DNA of 39,086 nucleotides from a virus: IMG/VR virus record IMGVR_UViG_3300037014_000106, positions 1 to 39,086 of that record; one strand, 5' to 3'. Shown piece by piece: positions 5,899 to 14,834 of this stretch (position 1 is its first letter; each line of letters starts with the position of its first letter). The notes under the pieces were generated by a model. It saw only the letters and a program-made list of their open reading frames with translations, ran no database searches and was not told where the DNA came from. The position numbers and the translations under genes were made by a program.

Positions 5899-6677
5899 TT
5901 TATCCCCTTACGTTTTAAGGCGTATTTAACTTTAGCCTGGGCCGCGTTTACTAACTGCCTGGCCCGCTCTTTACATATCCCGAGCGCGTCGCCTATCTTG
6001 CCCAGGCCTAAGCGCTGCACGTGCCGCATATCGAGCAGGACTTTATCTTTTTCCGATAGGCTACCCCGCAGCGGTAGGGCCCCCTCGGCGGCCTTATAGA
6101 TACGGTCCAGGCTCTCGTCGGGCTCGGGGCCGAAGGCCGAGAAGTGGCCCACCGCGCCCAGGGCCCGCGCCTGCAGGTCTACCTCGAAGTTATCCTCGCC
6201 CCCGGGTCTTTTCATTTCCAAATCTATAAACCGGTAGGCGGCCAGCTCTTCGGCGCGCTTGAGCAGCGCCCTAGCTATTTTGGCGTTACCTTTTTTCGCG
6301 GCTGTTTTAGCCGCCTGCCTTCGGTCTTGTGTAGCACGCTGTAGGTATATTTCGCCGCCCTGGTCGCGCTGCCACTTATGGAACTCGCTTCTCATCCGAT
6401 AAACCCACCAGCTAATAAATTTAGAGCCGTGATTAAACTTGTAGGTAGCTATAGCGCCAATTATCGAGGCCCTGCATACGTTTAATATATCTTCGGTAAA
6501 ATCGGTTTTATACTCCCGGGTTAGCTGGTAGTAGGCCCCGTATATAAGACCCCTATTACGCTCTAATAGAGCCCGTACGGCTCTATCGTAAATAGCTTTC
6601 GACGCCCGGTCCTTACCGGTATGAGCCTGGGCCGTCCTTACGAGCCCCTGGTTAAGGTCCTCGGCGGTTATTCTCAT
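5895..6677 (-). CDS. phage-encoded sigma-70-family RNA polymerase sigma factor
   Basis: A 260-residue protein. Residues about 75-102 (AIATYKFNHGSKFISWWVYRMR) match sigma region 2, which contacts core polymerase and recognises the -10 element. Residues about 205-258 (LSEKDKVLLDMRHVQRLGLGKIGDALGICKERARQLVNAA in outline) match the helix-turn-helix of region 4, which reads the -35 element. The linker is Lys/Arg-rich and longer than in ECF factors. The gene overlaps the primase upstream and the small gene downstream by four bases each. It probably redirects host RNA polymerase to late promoters; no target motif could be proven here. Confidence 0.85.
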   Translation of the reverse strand: MRITAEDLNQGLVRTAQAHTGKDRASKAIYDRAVRALLERNRGLIYGAYYQLTREYKTDFTEDILNVCRASIIGAIATYKFNHGSKFISWWVYRMRSEFHKWQRDQGGEIYLQRATQDRRQAAKTAAKKGNAKIARALLKRAEELAAYRFIDLEMKRPGGEDNFEVDLQARALGAVGHFSAFGPEPDESLDRIYKAAEGALPLRGSLSEKDKVLLDMRHVQRLGLGKIGDALGICKERARQLVNAAQAKVKYALKRKGIK

Positions 6678-8947
6678 AGCAGCTCTTCGGGCGTTTTATT
6701 ATACAGTTTCTTAAGCAGCGCCGGGTCGTTTTTCGTTTTATCAGGATGAAAATAGACGTACTTTCGGGCCTGGTTTTCTAGCCTAATCTGTACGCTATGG
6801 TAGCCCTTATCCTGCAGCATACGCCGGAAGCGGTCGCGGCCCATACCGACGCTTGCTATATCCTCGCTAAAGCCTTCCAGGGCGGCGGCGGCGTAATCGT
6901 AATCGAAAACCGCCGGGGCCTCTTCCTGCAGCCAGGCGTCGACGTCGGCCCCGCCTACGCCTACCGAGGCGTTTACCATCTGAATTTTAGTTAAGGTTTT
7001 CGGGGCCCGCTTAAAGTGGCCCTCGTCTACCGGGTAGAGCTTGAGATATTTAAAGAGCGCGGATATATTCAGGTCGTCCATTTTCCATTTTATGATTTTA
7101 TCTATACCGGCGTTATCGAGCGGCTCGCCCGCGCCCCGCATAGCATATATACGGCGCTCGTTTACGTCCCGTAGCGGTAGGGCGTCTATGTTATTTGAAA
7201 ACATTAAAAAATTAGCGTATACGTGCGACGTGTAGCTATCCTGGCCCTTCGCCTGGATATTGGCTACCGTATCGGCGAGCAGGGACTTCATACGCTCCCA
7301 GGTCTGGTATTTACGGCTCCCGGTATTAGCTTTTATTTCCTGTACGACCGCTATAAGGCACTTATCCAGAAAGCCGTTAAAGCGGCCCTCGATATCATCC
7401 GCGCTTACGTCGTGCGTATTATGGGCCCCCACGAGCAGCCGTAGAATATCGAAGAGAATACCGCGGCCCGTGCCGGTAACCGGGGTAATATTAATAGGGG
7501 TAACGAAAGACCTTACCGAGGGGTTTTGAATTAACCGGGCGAGCCACTCGATAAACCAAGCTCTTTCGGGCTCGTTAGGGAATAAGTGAGTTAGGAAAAT
7601 CTTAAAGGGCTCGACCCGCGCCTGGTAATCCGGTATCTCGTCTACGTGCGGCGGGAAGAAAAAATTATTGATATACATAGTATCGTCGTCGTAACTATTT
7701 TGACGCCTGCAATACCTCGCGCCGCCCGGTAAATAGGTATAGCCCGCGTAGTGTCTTACGTTGCGGGAGTTCTGCCAGGCCGTAACCATCGGCTCGACCT
7801 CTTCGGCCCCGTCGGCGTTTACAAACCTGTGATTATAGCCGCTATTCTGCTCTTTAAAAGCCCGTAGAGTATGCCGCCGGACCTTATGTATAGGCACGCC
7901 GCCGTCGTATACTTCGGTACTCTCGGGTAGGTCTACCATACTGAACCGCTTTTCCCAGTCTGAGAGCTTTTTACTTTTTTTCTGTAGGGTAGGGTCCTCG
8001 GTATCCTCGGTAACCGTGTTATACATCTGGATAACCGAGGCAAAGGTTATGGGCTCAGCGGCGTAAGTATTGGCCCCCCAGCTCGGCCAGCGCTTCATTA
8101 TCTCTTCGTAGTTATAATCGGCTGAGCTCTCCGACCATTCCAGGAATATATCGAGCCCCTCCTGGCTGCCTTCAAACTGGTGATATATAGCCATACCTAC
8201 CGAGCGCCAGCCGAGGCCGTTTACCTGGCCGTCGGGGCTCAGGGCGCTAAGTATGGACCGGACCCGGTCGGCGTCTATATTCAGGGGCGGCTTATAATTC
8301 TCGAAAGCGGTAAAGCCCTGCAGCTCGCCGTCGCTGGCTACCCCGCCCGAGCGGGCCCGGGGCCTACCCTTCGAGAGCTTTGTCCTCGGCGCTATGCTAT
8401 CGAAGTACTCGAAAAGAGCGTCTATTTTCTCGCCGGTTAGCGTCGGTAGCAGGTCGCTCTCGGTTTCGTGCAGCTCCCCGCCTACCCAGGTATAAAAGGT
8501 TTTAGTCTTAGGATGTTGCCCGTAGGCGACCCATTGCTGGCCGGTAGCCTTTATTTCAATTTGGTGAGTTACGCCTAGCTCGTCCTCGTACTTCGCCGAC
8601 TTATCGGGTCCCAGGCCCCCGGGCGGCGCGCTGCAGGGTATCAGGATACGAGGCGCGTCGCCTATCCGGTAGGGGGCCTCGCCGATATTTTCGGTACACC
8701 AGGCGCGGAGCTTATCTACTATCTCGCGGTCGCGCACATCTATATCTATCCCGGGGTTAAACTCGCCGAGCACGCCCAGGCCGCCGTAGTACCGGCTATC
8801 TATCCAGGCATTTAAATCTTTCATAGTGGCCCGTATTTTCGGCCAGCCTTTTTTATTCGGCGTTTTCTCCCCGGCCTTAATAGGTACCAGCATATAGCGG
8901 GCCGCTATAAGCGCCGGGCCGTGCTGCTTTTTCAGGTTAGTTTCCAT
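6674..8947 (-). CDS. primase-helicase (prim-pol, PriCT-2 and D5/VirE-like NTPase)
   Basis: A 757-residue multidomain replication protein. Residues 1-190 look like a bifunctional primase/polymerase domain: GIDIDVRD at 66-73 supplies the metal-binding acidic pair and QWVAYGQHP at 138-146 the conserved His. Residues about 228-310 match PriCT-2 (ILSALSPDG, GLGWRSVGMAIY). Residues about 450-690 match the DUF5906/VirE superfamily-3-like ATPase, with a P-loop at 489-497 reading PVTGTGRGI, where the usual Lys-Ser/Thr is Arg-Gly, and MFSNNIDALPL plus DVNERRIYAM as downstream motifs. It likely primes and unwinds phage DNA. Start overlap with the sigma gene shows operon coupling. Confidence 0.87.
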   Translation of the reverse strand: METNLKKQHGPALIAARYMLVPIKAGEKTPNKKGWPKIRATMKDLNAWIDSRYYGGLGVLGEFNPGIDIDVRDREIVDKLRAWCTENIGEAPYRIGDAPRILIPCSAPPGGLGPDKSAKYEDELGVTHQIEIKATGQQWVAYGQHPKTKTFYTWVGGELHETESDLLPTLTGEKIDALFEYFDSIAPRTKLSKGRPRARSGGVASDGELQGFTAFENYKPPLNIDADRVRSILSALSPDGQVNGLGWRSVGMAIYHQFEGSQEGLDIFLEWSESSADYNYEEIMKRWPSWGANTYAAEPITFASVIQMYNTVTEDTEDPTLQKKSKKLSDWEKRFSMVDLPESTEVYDGGVPIHKVRRHTLRAFKEQNSGYNHRFVNADGAEEVEPMVTAWQNSRNVRHYAGYTYLPGGARYCRRQNSYDDDTMYINNFFFPPHVDEIPDYQARVEPFKIFLTHLFPNEPERAWFIEWLARLIQNPSVRSFVTPINITPVTGTGRGILFDILRLLVGAHNTHDVSADDIEGRFNGFLDKCLIAVVQEIKANTGSRKYQTWERMKSLLADTVANIQAKGQDSYTSHVYANFLMFSNNIDALPLRDVNERRIYAMRGAGEPLDNAGIDKIIKWKMDDLNISALFKYLKLYPVDEGHFKRAPKTLTKIQMVNASVGVGGADVDAWLQEEAPAVFDYDYAAAALEGFSEDIASVGMGRDRFRRMLQDKGYHSVQIRLENQARKYVYFHPDKTKNDPALLKKLYNKTPEELL

Positions 8948-9036
8948 TATTTACCCATAGCCTTTAAAATGAGCCTCAAGGCCCAATTAATTACAGCCAA
9001 TATTTTATTGGCTATCCGTAATAGGCAAAGCACGGG
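8948..9036. other. intergenic hairpin between the 9037-9222 gene and the primase-helicase
   Basis: An 89-bp gap with no gene. It contains a perfect 8-bp hairpin, AGCCAATA (8995-9002) against TATTGGCT (9006-9013) with a TTT loop. No T-run follows on the minus strand, so it is more likely an RNA-stability or attenuation element than a terminator. Confidence 0.4.
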
Positions 9037-9222
9037 CTAGGCGGCGCTGCCCGGCGCTTTACGTGCGGCCACTTCTTTACGGGCGAGGGGCAAAGCCAGT
9101 TCTATAATTTTCTCAAGGGCGTCGCCGTTATTCTTACAGCCATAGACGCCGCGTATAAAAAGAAAGTCTCTCTCGTGGTCTACGGAAACGTCGCCGTATA
9201 ACCTGTTTTTATTTTCGTTCAC
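9037..9222 (-). CDS. hypothetical protein, 61 residues
   Basis: A short leftward gene with a GTG start at 9222 and a G-rich Shine-Dalgarno-like run six bases upstream, three bases after the stop of the preceding gene. The product has a beta-like N-terminal half (DVSVDHERDFLFIRGVYG) and an Ala-rich helix at the C-terminus. No family recognised. It is part of the leftward early operon between the promoter-proximal gene and the primase. Confidence 0.62.
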   Translation of the reverse strand: MNENKNRLYGDVSVDHERDFLFIRGVYGCKNNGDALEKIIELALPLARKEVAARKAPGSAA

Positions 9223-9225
9223 TTT

Positions 9226-9540
9226 TTACCCCCGGTCTATTTGTTGAAGCCAGTTTCTATTAATTTCGACCCTGAAAGTATGCCCCTGGGCTACGTTGTC
9301 CGTACCGGATAAATAGGGCGTAGTAACCGAGGCCTCGATAATTCCACGCTCGAAATTATAAGCGACGTTTCGCAGTATAACCCGGTTACCCCTAAATAAA
9401 TCGGCGGGCGGGGTCGCCCCCTCGGGTATGACGGCGGCCACGCCGTTAAACTCGCTTAGGCGCTCGTTTACCAAGCTCCTGAGCGCCCGGGCCGTCTCTA
9501 TTGCCCTCTCGGCTTTATCCATTTTTTCAAGCAAGTTCAT
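9226..9540 (-). CDS. hypothetical protein, first gene of the leftward operon
   Basis: A 104-residue protein with AGGGGG upstream of its ATG. An N-terminal helix (EKMDKAERAIETARALRSLVNERL) is followed by a beta-rich part (AAVIPEGATPPADLFRGNRVILRNVAY). As the first gene after the divergent promoter region it should be expressed early. No family recognised; promoter-proximal phage genes of this size are often regulators or host-takeover factors, but nothing here shows that. Confidence 0.65.
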   Translation of the reverse strand: MNLLEKMDKAERAIETARALRSLVNERLSEFNGVAAVIPEGATPPADLFRGNRVILRNVAYNFERGIIEASVTTPYLSGTDNVAQGHTFRVEINRNWLQQIDRG

Positions 9541-9687
9541 AAGGCCCCCTGCAGGTTAAGGTACTGGGCTCTAAATTATGCTCTTTTCAATACTTTGGCA
9601 ACAAATAATTTTTTTTATTGAAAGTATTGACGGCGGCCAATTAATAGCGTATTTTAGGGCTTAGTCTTTAAACGGAGGTTTACCAAA
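9541..9687. promoter_or_regulatory. divergent early promoter region with inverted-repeat operator
   Basis: TCAATACTTT (9587-9596) and AAAGTATTGA (9621-9630) form a perfect 10-bp inverted repeat with a 24-bp AT-rich centre. The right arm overlaps a good rightward promoter: TTGACG at 9627-9632, a 17-bp spacer, TATTTT at 9650-9655, and GGAGGT ahead of the ATG at 9688. The left arm overlaps a leftward candidate with -10 CATAAT and -35 TTGTTG or TTGCCA on the minus strand. A regulator bound at the repeat could control both arms together. Promoters are predicted by eye. Confidence 0.65.
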
Positions 9688-10167
9688 ATGACCACAAAAA
9701 AGAAAGTCGAGCGCGCCGCTGGGCCCCCTGCCAGCGCGCCGAAGCTCAAAGACCACGCCCGGGCAGTTATGCCGACCGAGGTAATACTGGGGCCGAAAGC
9801 ACTTGAGCGAATTTTCATTAATTTATTAACCGGCGGGGAGCCTACAATAACCCCCGACCAGGCGGCTAAGCTTTCAAATATTTTCGCTTTTATCGACTAT
9901 AAAAGCCAGCTCGTAATTAATACCGGCGCGGCCTTTAACGGGTCGATAACCGTAAGGGCCGAGCCCATAAGCGCGGCCATAGTGCCCGACCTGCACGCCT
10001 TCGCCCTGGTTAATATCGTATCCGCTCTAACTCGGACGATAAGCGAGGACGTTACCGGCTTTATCCTGCAGCTCATGGCCGCCACGGGGAGCCAAAAAAT
10101 AAGCCCGGCTAAAGCCGAGGCCCTGGCCGGGCACTTCACGGGTATTATTAACCTGCTCAAATCTTAA
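9688..10167 (+). CDS. hypothetical protein, first gene of the rightward operon
   Basis: A 159-residue protein preceded by GGAGGT. The first about 30 residues are basic and Ala/Pro-rich. The rest is a mostly helical, Ala/Leu-rich domain with KALERIFINLLTGGEPTITPDQAAKL near the middle and a helical C-terminus ending GIINLLKS. There is no membrane segment, Cys cluster or recognisable motif. Being first behind the TTGACG/TATTTT promoter it should be strongly expressed early. Confidence 0.68.
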   Translation: MTTKKKVERAAGPPASAPKLKDHARAVMPTEVILGPKALERIFINLLTGGEPTITPDQAAKLSNIFAFIDYKSQLVINTGAAFNGSITVRAEPISAAIVPDLHAFALVNIVSALTRTISEDVTGFILQLMAATGSQKISPAKAEALAGHFTGIINLLKS

Positions 10168-10197
10168 CCACCCACTTAACCGAAAGGACGGTAAAAA

Positions 10198-10848
10198 ATG
10201 TCAATCGAAAAACAAGCGGAAGCCCTTATCCAGGCGGTTTCCGATTTTCTCAACGGTATTAACGGGGCCGTAGCCGCCGCGAGTATCCCGAAAGCCGCGG
10301 CGGCCCCGGTCGCTGCAGCCGGGCCGGGACCCGGCCCCCAGGATGCCCGGGGCCGTGTGCGACCGCCGGGAAGTACGGCCTCGCCTGAGAAAAAGGACCT
10401 CAAGGCCCTGCAGGCCGCCGGGAAGGCGAAGGCCGGGGAAGTACTCACGGCCCTCGGAAAAGAAAAGCTTAAGGAGCTGCTCTCCCGCTTCGGCGTGGCG
10501 AAATACTCCGAGCTGCTCCACGAGGCCGACTATACCCGGCTTATCGAAATGGCCGACGGTATGCTCAGCGGTAAGGCCGGGACCGATGGCGGCGACGACC
10601 TGCTGGGCGGCGAGGCGGCCTCCGGGCCCGAGTACACCGCGGAGGACGTTAAAGTCCTCTTCCTCAAAGTCAATAACCATAAGGAGCTCGGAAAAGACGT
10701 TACCCGCCAGCTACTCGCGGAGCTGGGGGTAGCCAGGCTGCCCGAGCTGAAAAAAGAGAAATTCGGCGAGGCCGTGGCCCTGCTCGAAAAAACCCTTAAG
10801 AGCGCCGACGAGGCCCCCGGGGGCGCCTACGACGACCTGAGGCTCTAG
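10198..10848 (+). CDS. Rrp5-like phage protein with two tandem helical repeats
   Basis: A 216-residue protein with a GAAAGGA ribosome-binding site. After an N-terminal helix and an Ala/Pro/Gly-rich linker (residues about 35-65) come two copies of a helical unit. The first reads LTALGKEKLKELLSRFGVAKYSELL, the second carries LLAELGVARLPELKKEKFGEAVALLE. This pattern of a Leu-rich helix, G-V/A-x-x-L-x-x-L and an acidic helix is seen in phage proteins often auto-annotated as rRNA biogenesis protein Rrp5, usually next to recombination genes. The true role is unknown. The stop overlaps the GTG start of the next gene by one base. Confidence 0.68.
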   Translation: MSIEKQAEALIQAVSDFLNGINGAVAAASIPKAAAAPVAAAGPGPGPQDARGRVRPPGSTASPEKKDLKALQAAGKAKAGEVLTALGKEKLKELLSRFGVAKYSELLHEADYTRLIEMADGMLSGKAGTDGGDDLLGGEAASGPEYTAEDVKVLFLKVNNHKELGKDVTRQLLAELGVARLPELKKEKFGEAVALLEKTLKSADEAPGGAYDDLRL

Positions 10849-12161
10849 TGTCTGAGGCCCACGCCCTACTATCAGCGAGCAGCTCGGCTAAGTGGCTGAG
10901 CTGCCCCGCTGCCCCGGCCTTAGAGGCGCTAATAGGCGTACGCGAAGCGCCTAGTAGCTTCTCCCAGGAAGGGACCGCGGCCCACGAGATTTTAAACCGG
11001 TGTCTTAGCCAGGGCATAGAACCGAATAAATTATTAGGCTGTACCGTAATTGTAGACCAGGGGCAACCGCATGAGATTACCCTGGAATGCACTCAAGAAA
11101 TGGTAAACGCGGTCGATATAGCCGTTACGTACGTAAGGCGCTTTATTACCCGTAACGCTTTCCACGAGCAGCGGGTAGACTATTCGCATGTCGCGCCGCG
11201 AGGTTTCGGCACCTGTGACATAGCCTTAGAGGTCTACGATAAGGTCGGGGTAGATAGACGCTTAAACACGCTCTATATAATCGACCTAAAATACGGTATG
11301 GGCATAAAGGTCGCGGCCTTTAAAAATACTCAGCTACTACTCTACGCCCTGGGCGCGCTTAGGTCTCTCGATATGTTTTTTAACCGGCCTATCGAGCGCA
11401 TCGTAGTTGTGATAATGCAGCCGCGGCTAGACCATATAGACGAGTACGAGCTATCCGTAGCGGAGCTAAAGGCCTGGGGCGAAGAGCAAAAACCGAAAGC
11501 CGAGCTCGCCGACCGGCTTTATACGACCGCACGCGAAGCGCTTGAGCTGCTACCAAATAACGGGCCGCCGGATAGGATAATACCCGCGGAGTATTTCAAG
11601 CCGTCTCAAAAGGCCTGCCAATGGTGCCAGGGCCGCCGGGCTAGTAAATGTAGGGCCTACGCGCTTACCGGCTATAGCGCCGCGGTAGAGGGCTTTAACG
11701 ATTTTACCGATAGCGAGAAAGAAAACGTACCGGTTATAAACGCCTGCACGCTACGGGACCCCGCTATTTTAGATAATGTAGACCTCGCGGCCATTTATGA
11801 TAAAATGGACGTTTTCTTAGACTTCGCTAAAAACCTCGGTAAAGAGATAGCGCGCCGCATTAAGGCCGGGCAAACCGTACCAGGTTTAAAGCTCGTGGAT
11901 ACCCAAAAAAGTAGGGCATGGAAGGGCGACGAAGAGGACGTTATTAAGGCCTTACGTACCGCCGGGCTCCAAAAAACCGAGTATTTAAAACAGGTTATAA
12001 TATCGCCCGCTGAGGCCGAGAAAGCCCTGAAAATAGTAAAGCCAAAGGACTATAAGCGTCGCTATCGTAGGCTCGAAGCGGCTGCCATACATCGGCCCCC
12101 GGGCGAGCCCAAAATAGTGAGTACCGGCCAGGTAGAGGACGTAGAGAATTTACTGGATTAA
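10848..12161 (+). CDS. DUF2800 family, Cas4/PD-(D/E)XK-like nuclease
   Basis: A 437-residue protein starting at a GTG that overlaps the previous stop. Family features are clear: LSASSSAKWLSCPAAPALE at the N-terminus, SQEGTAAHEIL near residues 38-48, the catalytic IDLKYGMG with Asp146 and Lys148, and a cysteine cluster (Cys257, Cys260 and about Cys268 in ACQWCQGRRASKC) that resembles the Fe-S ligands of Cas4 and AddB-type nucleases. DUF2800 proteins travel with DUF2815 and phage DNA polymerase, as here. A role in DNA end processing or recombination during replication is expected from the fold. Confidence 0.88.
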   Translation: MSEAHALLSASSSAKWLSCPAAPALEALIGVREAPSSFSQEGTAAHEILNRCLSQGIEPNKLLGCTVIVDQGQPHEITLECTQEMVNAVDIAVTYVRRFITRNAFHEQRVDYSHVAPRGFGTCDIALEVYDKVGVDRRLNTLYIIDLKYGMGIKVAAFKNTQLLLYALGALRSLDMFFNRPIERIVVVIMQPRLDHIDEYELSVAELKAWGEEQKPKAELADRLYTTAREALELLPNNGPPDRIIPAEYFKPSQKACQWCQGRRASKCRAYALTGYSAAVEGFNDFTDSEKENVPVINACTLRDPAILDNVDLAAIYDKMDVFLDFAKNLGKEIARRIKAGQTVPGLKLVDTQKSRAWKGDEEDVIKALRTAGLQKTEYLKQVIISPAEAEKALKIVKPKDYKRRYRRLEAAAIHRPPGEPKIVSTGQVEDVENLLD

Positions 12162-12189
12162 CTTTTCACTTAACAAGGAGTAAAAAATT

Positions 12190-12816
12190 ATGTCAAAACA
12201 TCTAATTATTAACGAGGCCCGCTGCTCTTTCCCCCAGCTCTACGGCACGCGGGTCGAGGACGGCGAGCACTTCGGGCCCGGTATCGTCCTGGTACTGGAA
12301 AAGGAAAAGCATAAGGGCGTTATCGAGCAGATTAAAGCCCTTATGCGGGAAGTCATAGCGGAAAATCCCAAGCTTTCCGCTCAGCCGCCGAAGGGCGACA
12401 AGCTCTGTTTACGTAGGCCCGACCGCGACGAGCTTAACTACCTCGAAGGAAACCTTATTCTCAGAGCCGGAAACCCTAACCCGCCGGTCGTGCTATTTCC
12501 CGACGGTAAAACCGTTATGACCGAGGCGGCCAATAAAATCTATAGCGGCTGCTACGTAAACGCAAAGGTCGAAATTTGGGGCCAGGTCAATAAATTTGGC
12601 AAGCGCGTAAATGCTAAACTCATAGCCGTTCAATACGTGCCCAAGGATGCCCCGAGCTTCGACGGTACTTACGTTAGCCCCGAAGAGGCCGTAAAGGGTT
12701 TCGGTTCGCTGGTAGACGACGACGCCGACCTGGGTTTCGGCTCAGCGGGCGGTGAGAGTATGGGCGAGGTCCTGGGCAAGGGCCAGGAAAAAGAGCCCGA
12801 CGACCTTCTCGGATAA
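12190..12816 (+). CDS. DUF2815 family, single-stranded-DNA-binding protein
   Basis: A 208-residue protein with AAGGAG upstream. It matches the DUF2815 family, in which the Enc34 phage member is a proven ssDNA-binding protein with an OB-like fold. Visible landmarks are the N-terminal LIINEARCSFPQLY, a YSGCYVNAKVEIWGQVNKFGKRVNAKLIAVQ segment spanning the middle, and a strongly acidic, Asp/Glu-rich C-terminal tail such as SSB proteins use to recruit partners. The flanking DUF2800 and polymerase genes support a replication role. Confidence 0.88.
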   Translation: MSKHLIINEARCSFPQLYGTRVEDGEHFGPGIVLVLEKEKHKGVIEQIKALMREVIAENPKLSAQPPKGDKLCLRRPDRDELNYLEGNLILRAGNPNPPVVLFPDGKTVMTEAANKIYSGCYVNAKVEIWGQVNKFGKRVNAKLIAVQYVPKDAPSFDGTYVSPEEAVKGFGSLVDDDADLGFGSAGGESMGEVLGKGQEKEPDDLLG

Positions 12817-12839
12817 CGAAAATACCCTGGGCCCCCTAC

Positions 12840-14804
12840 GTGAATAAGCTTTATATAGACTTCGAGAGCTATAGCGAGGCCGAGCTTAAAAACGTGGGGG
12901 CCTGGGCGTATTCTAAGCACTCGTCCACTGAAGTTTTAATGATGGCGGGGGCCTTCGATAACGAGGCCCCGGTTATATGGACCCCGGGCGAGCCGCTGCC
13001 CCTATGGCATAATAGGCTATCCGCTCCCAGTTTTCAGCTAAATGCCTGGAATGATTTTTTTGAATTATGCCTTATGCGTAACGTGCTAAAGTGGCCGATA
13101 CCGCCGCCGAGGTACTGGGCCGATACCGCGGCGAAAGCCGCCGCCCTGGCCCTCCCCCGGGGCCTGGGGGCCTGCGGCGAGGCCCTGGGCCTGCCTATGG
13201 ATAGGCAAAAATCTAAAGCCGGGGAAAAGCTTATCCAGCTATTTTGTAAGCCCCGGGTAAGCACGCGGAAAGGCTCGCCCGGCCTGCTCGTACGTACCAG
13301 GCCCGAGGACGAGCCCGAAAAGTTTATGGAGTTTAAAAGGTACTGCCTGCAGGACGTAGTAGCCGAGCGTGAAATAGACCGGATACTACCTGAGCTGCAG
13401 CCGAGGACCCGGGCGCTGTGGGAGCTCGACCGTAAAATAAATTTAAGGGGCCTTCATTTCGATATGCCCGCGGTAAAAGACGCCCTGGTAATAATCGAAA
13501 AGGCCCGGGCTAAAGCCGCGGCGAAAATTTCCGATAATACGGCGGGTATGCTCGATAACATAGCCAGCCGCCCCCAGTTTTTAGAATACCTCGACCAAAT
13601 AGGTACCCCGCTCGAAAGCGCACAAAAAGAGTACCTAAAGCGTAAACTCGCGGAGCTGGAAAAGCTACCGGATAAAAGGCACGCCGCCGATATTATCCGT
13701 ATGCGTTTAGATGTTTCCCGGTCCTCGCTGGCTAAGTATGATAAAATGGTGGAGGTCGTAGACGATACGAGCCGGGCCTACGGCCTGCTACGTTTTCACG
13801 GGGCGAGTACCGGGCGCTGGTCTGGAAACCTAATTCAGCCGCAAAATTTTCCCCGTAAGTCTCTCGATATGCCCGACCTATGTATAGACCTTTTTAAGTA
13901 CCAGGACCCAGAAATATTAGAGCTGCTTTTCGACGATAGCCTAGAGGCTATTAGCTACTGTTTACGCGGTATGATAACCGCCTCGCCCGGTAACCGCCTG
14001 GTCGTAAGCGACTTTTCACAAATCGAAAGCCGGGTACTCGCCTGGTTAGCGGGAGCCGTGGAAAAGCTCGAAGCGTACGTTAATAAAATGGATATATACA
14101 TAATTAACGCTATGGCCGCTTTTAAAATAAGATACGGCGACGTAGATAAAGAGCAGCGCCAAATCGGTAAAGTTATAGAGCTGGCGTGCGGTTACGGCGG
14201 CGGCCTTAACGCTTTTAAGTCTATGGCCCAAATTTACGGCGTCGTTATACCGGATAACGAGGCGGCCCAGTTAATAAAAAACTGGCGACTAGGTAATCCT
14301 AAAATAACAAGCTATTGGAGATCCGTTGAGAGCTTAGCTATAGCCGCGGTAAAAGAGCCTGGCTCGCTGCAGCGGCTACGAAACGTCGGGTTTAAAGTTA
14401 AGGGTAGTGGGAACACCTCTTTTCTATTTTGCATACTCCCGAGCGGGCGGGTAATAGCCTACCACCGGCCCCGCCTGGTCGAGGGTAACTTTAATAGGCC
14501 CGAGCTTGAATACTGGGGCGTAGACAGTCAAACCAAAAAATGTATGCGCCAGCATACCTACGGCGGTAAGCTCGTAGAGAATATTACCCAGGCCGTCGCT
14601 ATGGACGTTATGGCCGATAAAATGATAGAGATAGAGCCGTACTACCCCATAGTATTAACGGCTCACGACGAGGTCGTTTCTGATACCAAAAAGGGCGTCG
14701 GTAATATTGAGGACTTTAACCGAATAATGGTTACTGTACCGGACTGGGCTAAGGGGCTACCGATAGCCGCCGACGGCTACGAGGCCCACCGTTACAAAAA
14801 ATAG
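12840..14804 (+). CDS. family A DNA polymerase with 3'-5' exonuclease domain
   Basis: A 654-residue T7-like polymerase starting at a GTG. The exonuclease motif I is LYIDFES with Asp7 and Glu9. Polymerase motif A is VVSDFSQIESR with Asp391, motif B is RQIGKVIELACGYGGG with Lys444, and motif C is LTAHDEVVSD with His609, Asp610 and Glu611, so all catalytic residues are present. A 5' nuclease domain is absent, as usual in phages. It should copy the phage genome, perhaps with the clamp-like protein from the leftward arm. It sits in the DUF2800-DUF2815-pol block common to many siphoviruses. Confidence 0.95.
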   Translation: MNKLYIDFESYSEAELKNVGAWAYSKHSSTEVLMMAGAFDNEAPVIWTPGEPLPLWHNRLSAPSFQLNAWNDFFELCLMRNVLKWPIPPPRYWADTAAKAAALALPRGLGACGEALGLPMDRQKSKAGEKLIQLFCKPRVSTRKGSPGLLVRTRPEDEPEKFMEFKRYCLQDVVAEREIDRILPELQPRTRALWELDRKINLRGLHFDMPAVKDALVIIEKARAKAAAKISDNTAGMLDNIASRPQFLEYLDQIGTPLESAQKEYLKRKLAELEKLPDKRHAADIIRMRLDVSRSSLAKYDKMVEVVDDTSRAYGLLRFHGASTGRWSGNLIQPQNFPRKSLDMPDLCIDLFKYQDPEILELLFDDSLEAISYCLRGMITASPGNRLVVSDFSQIESRVLAWLAGAVEKLEAYVNKMDIYIINAMAAFKIRYGDVDKEQRQIGKVIELACGYGGGLNAFKSMAQIYGVVIPDNEAAQLIKNWRLGNPKITSYWRSVESLAIAAVKEPGSLQRLRNVGFKVKGSGNTSFLFCILPSGRVIAYHRPRLVEGNFNRPELEYWGVDSQTKKCMRQHTYGGKLVENITQAVAMDVMADKMIEIEPYYPIVLTAHDEVVSDTKKGVGNIEDFNRIMVTVPDWAKGLPIAADGYEAHRYKK

Positions 14805-14834
14805 TATTATCATTTAATGAGAGGGGGCTTTACC

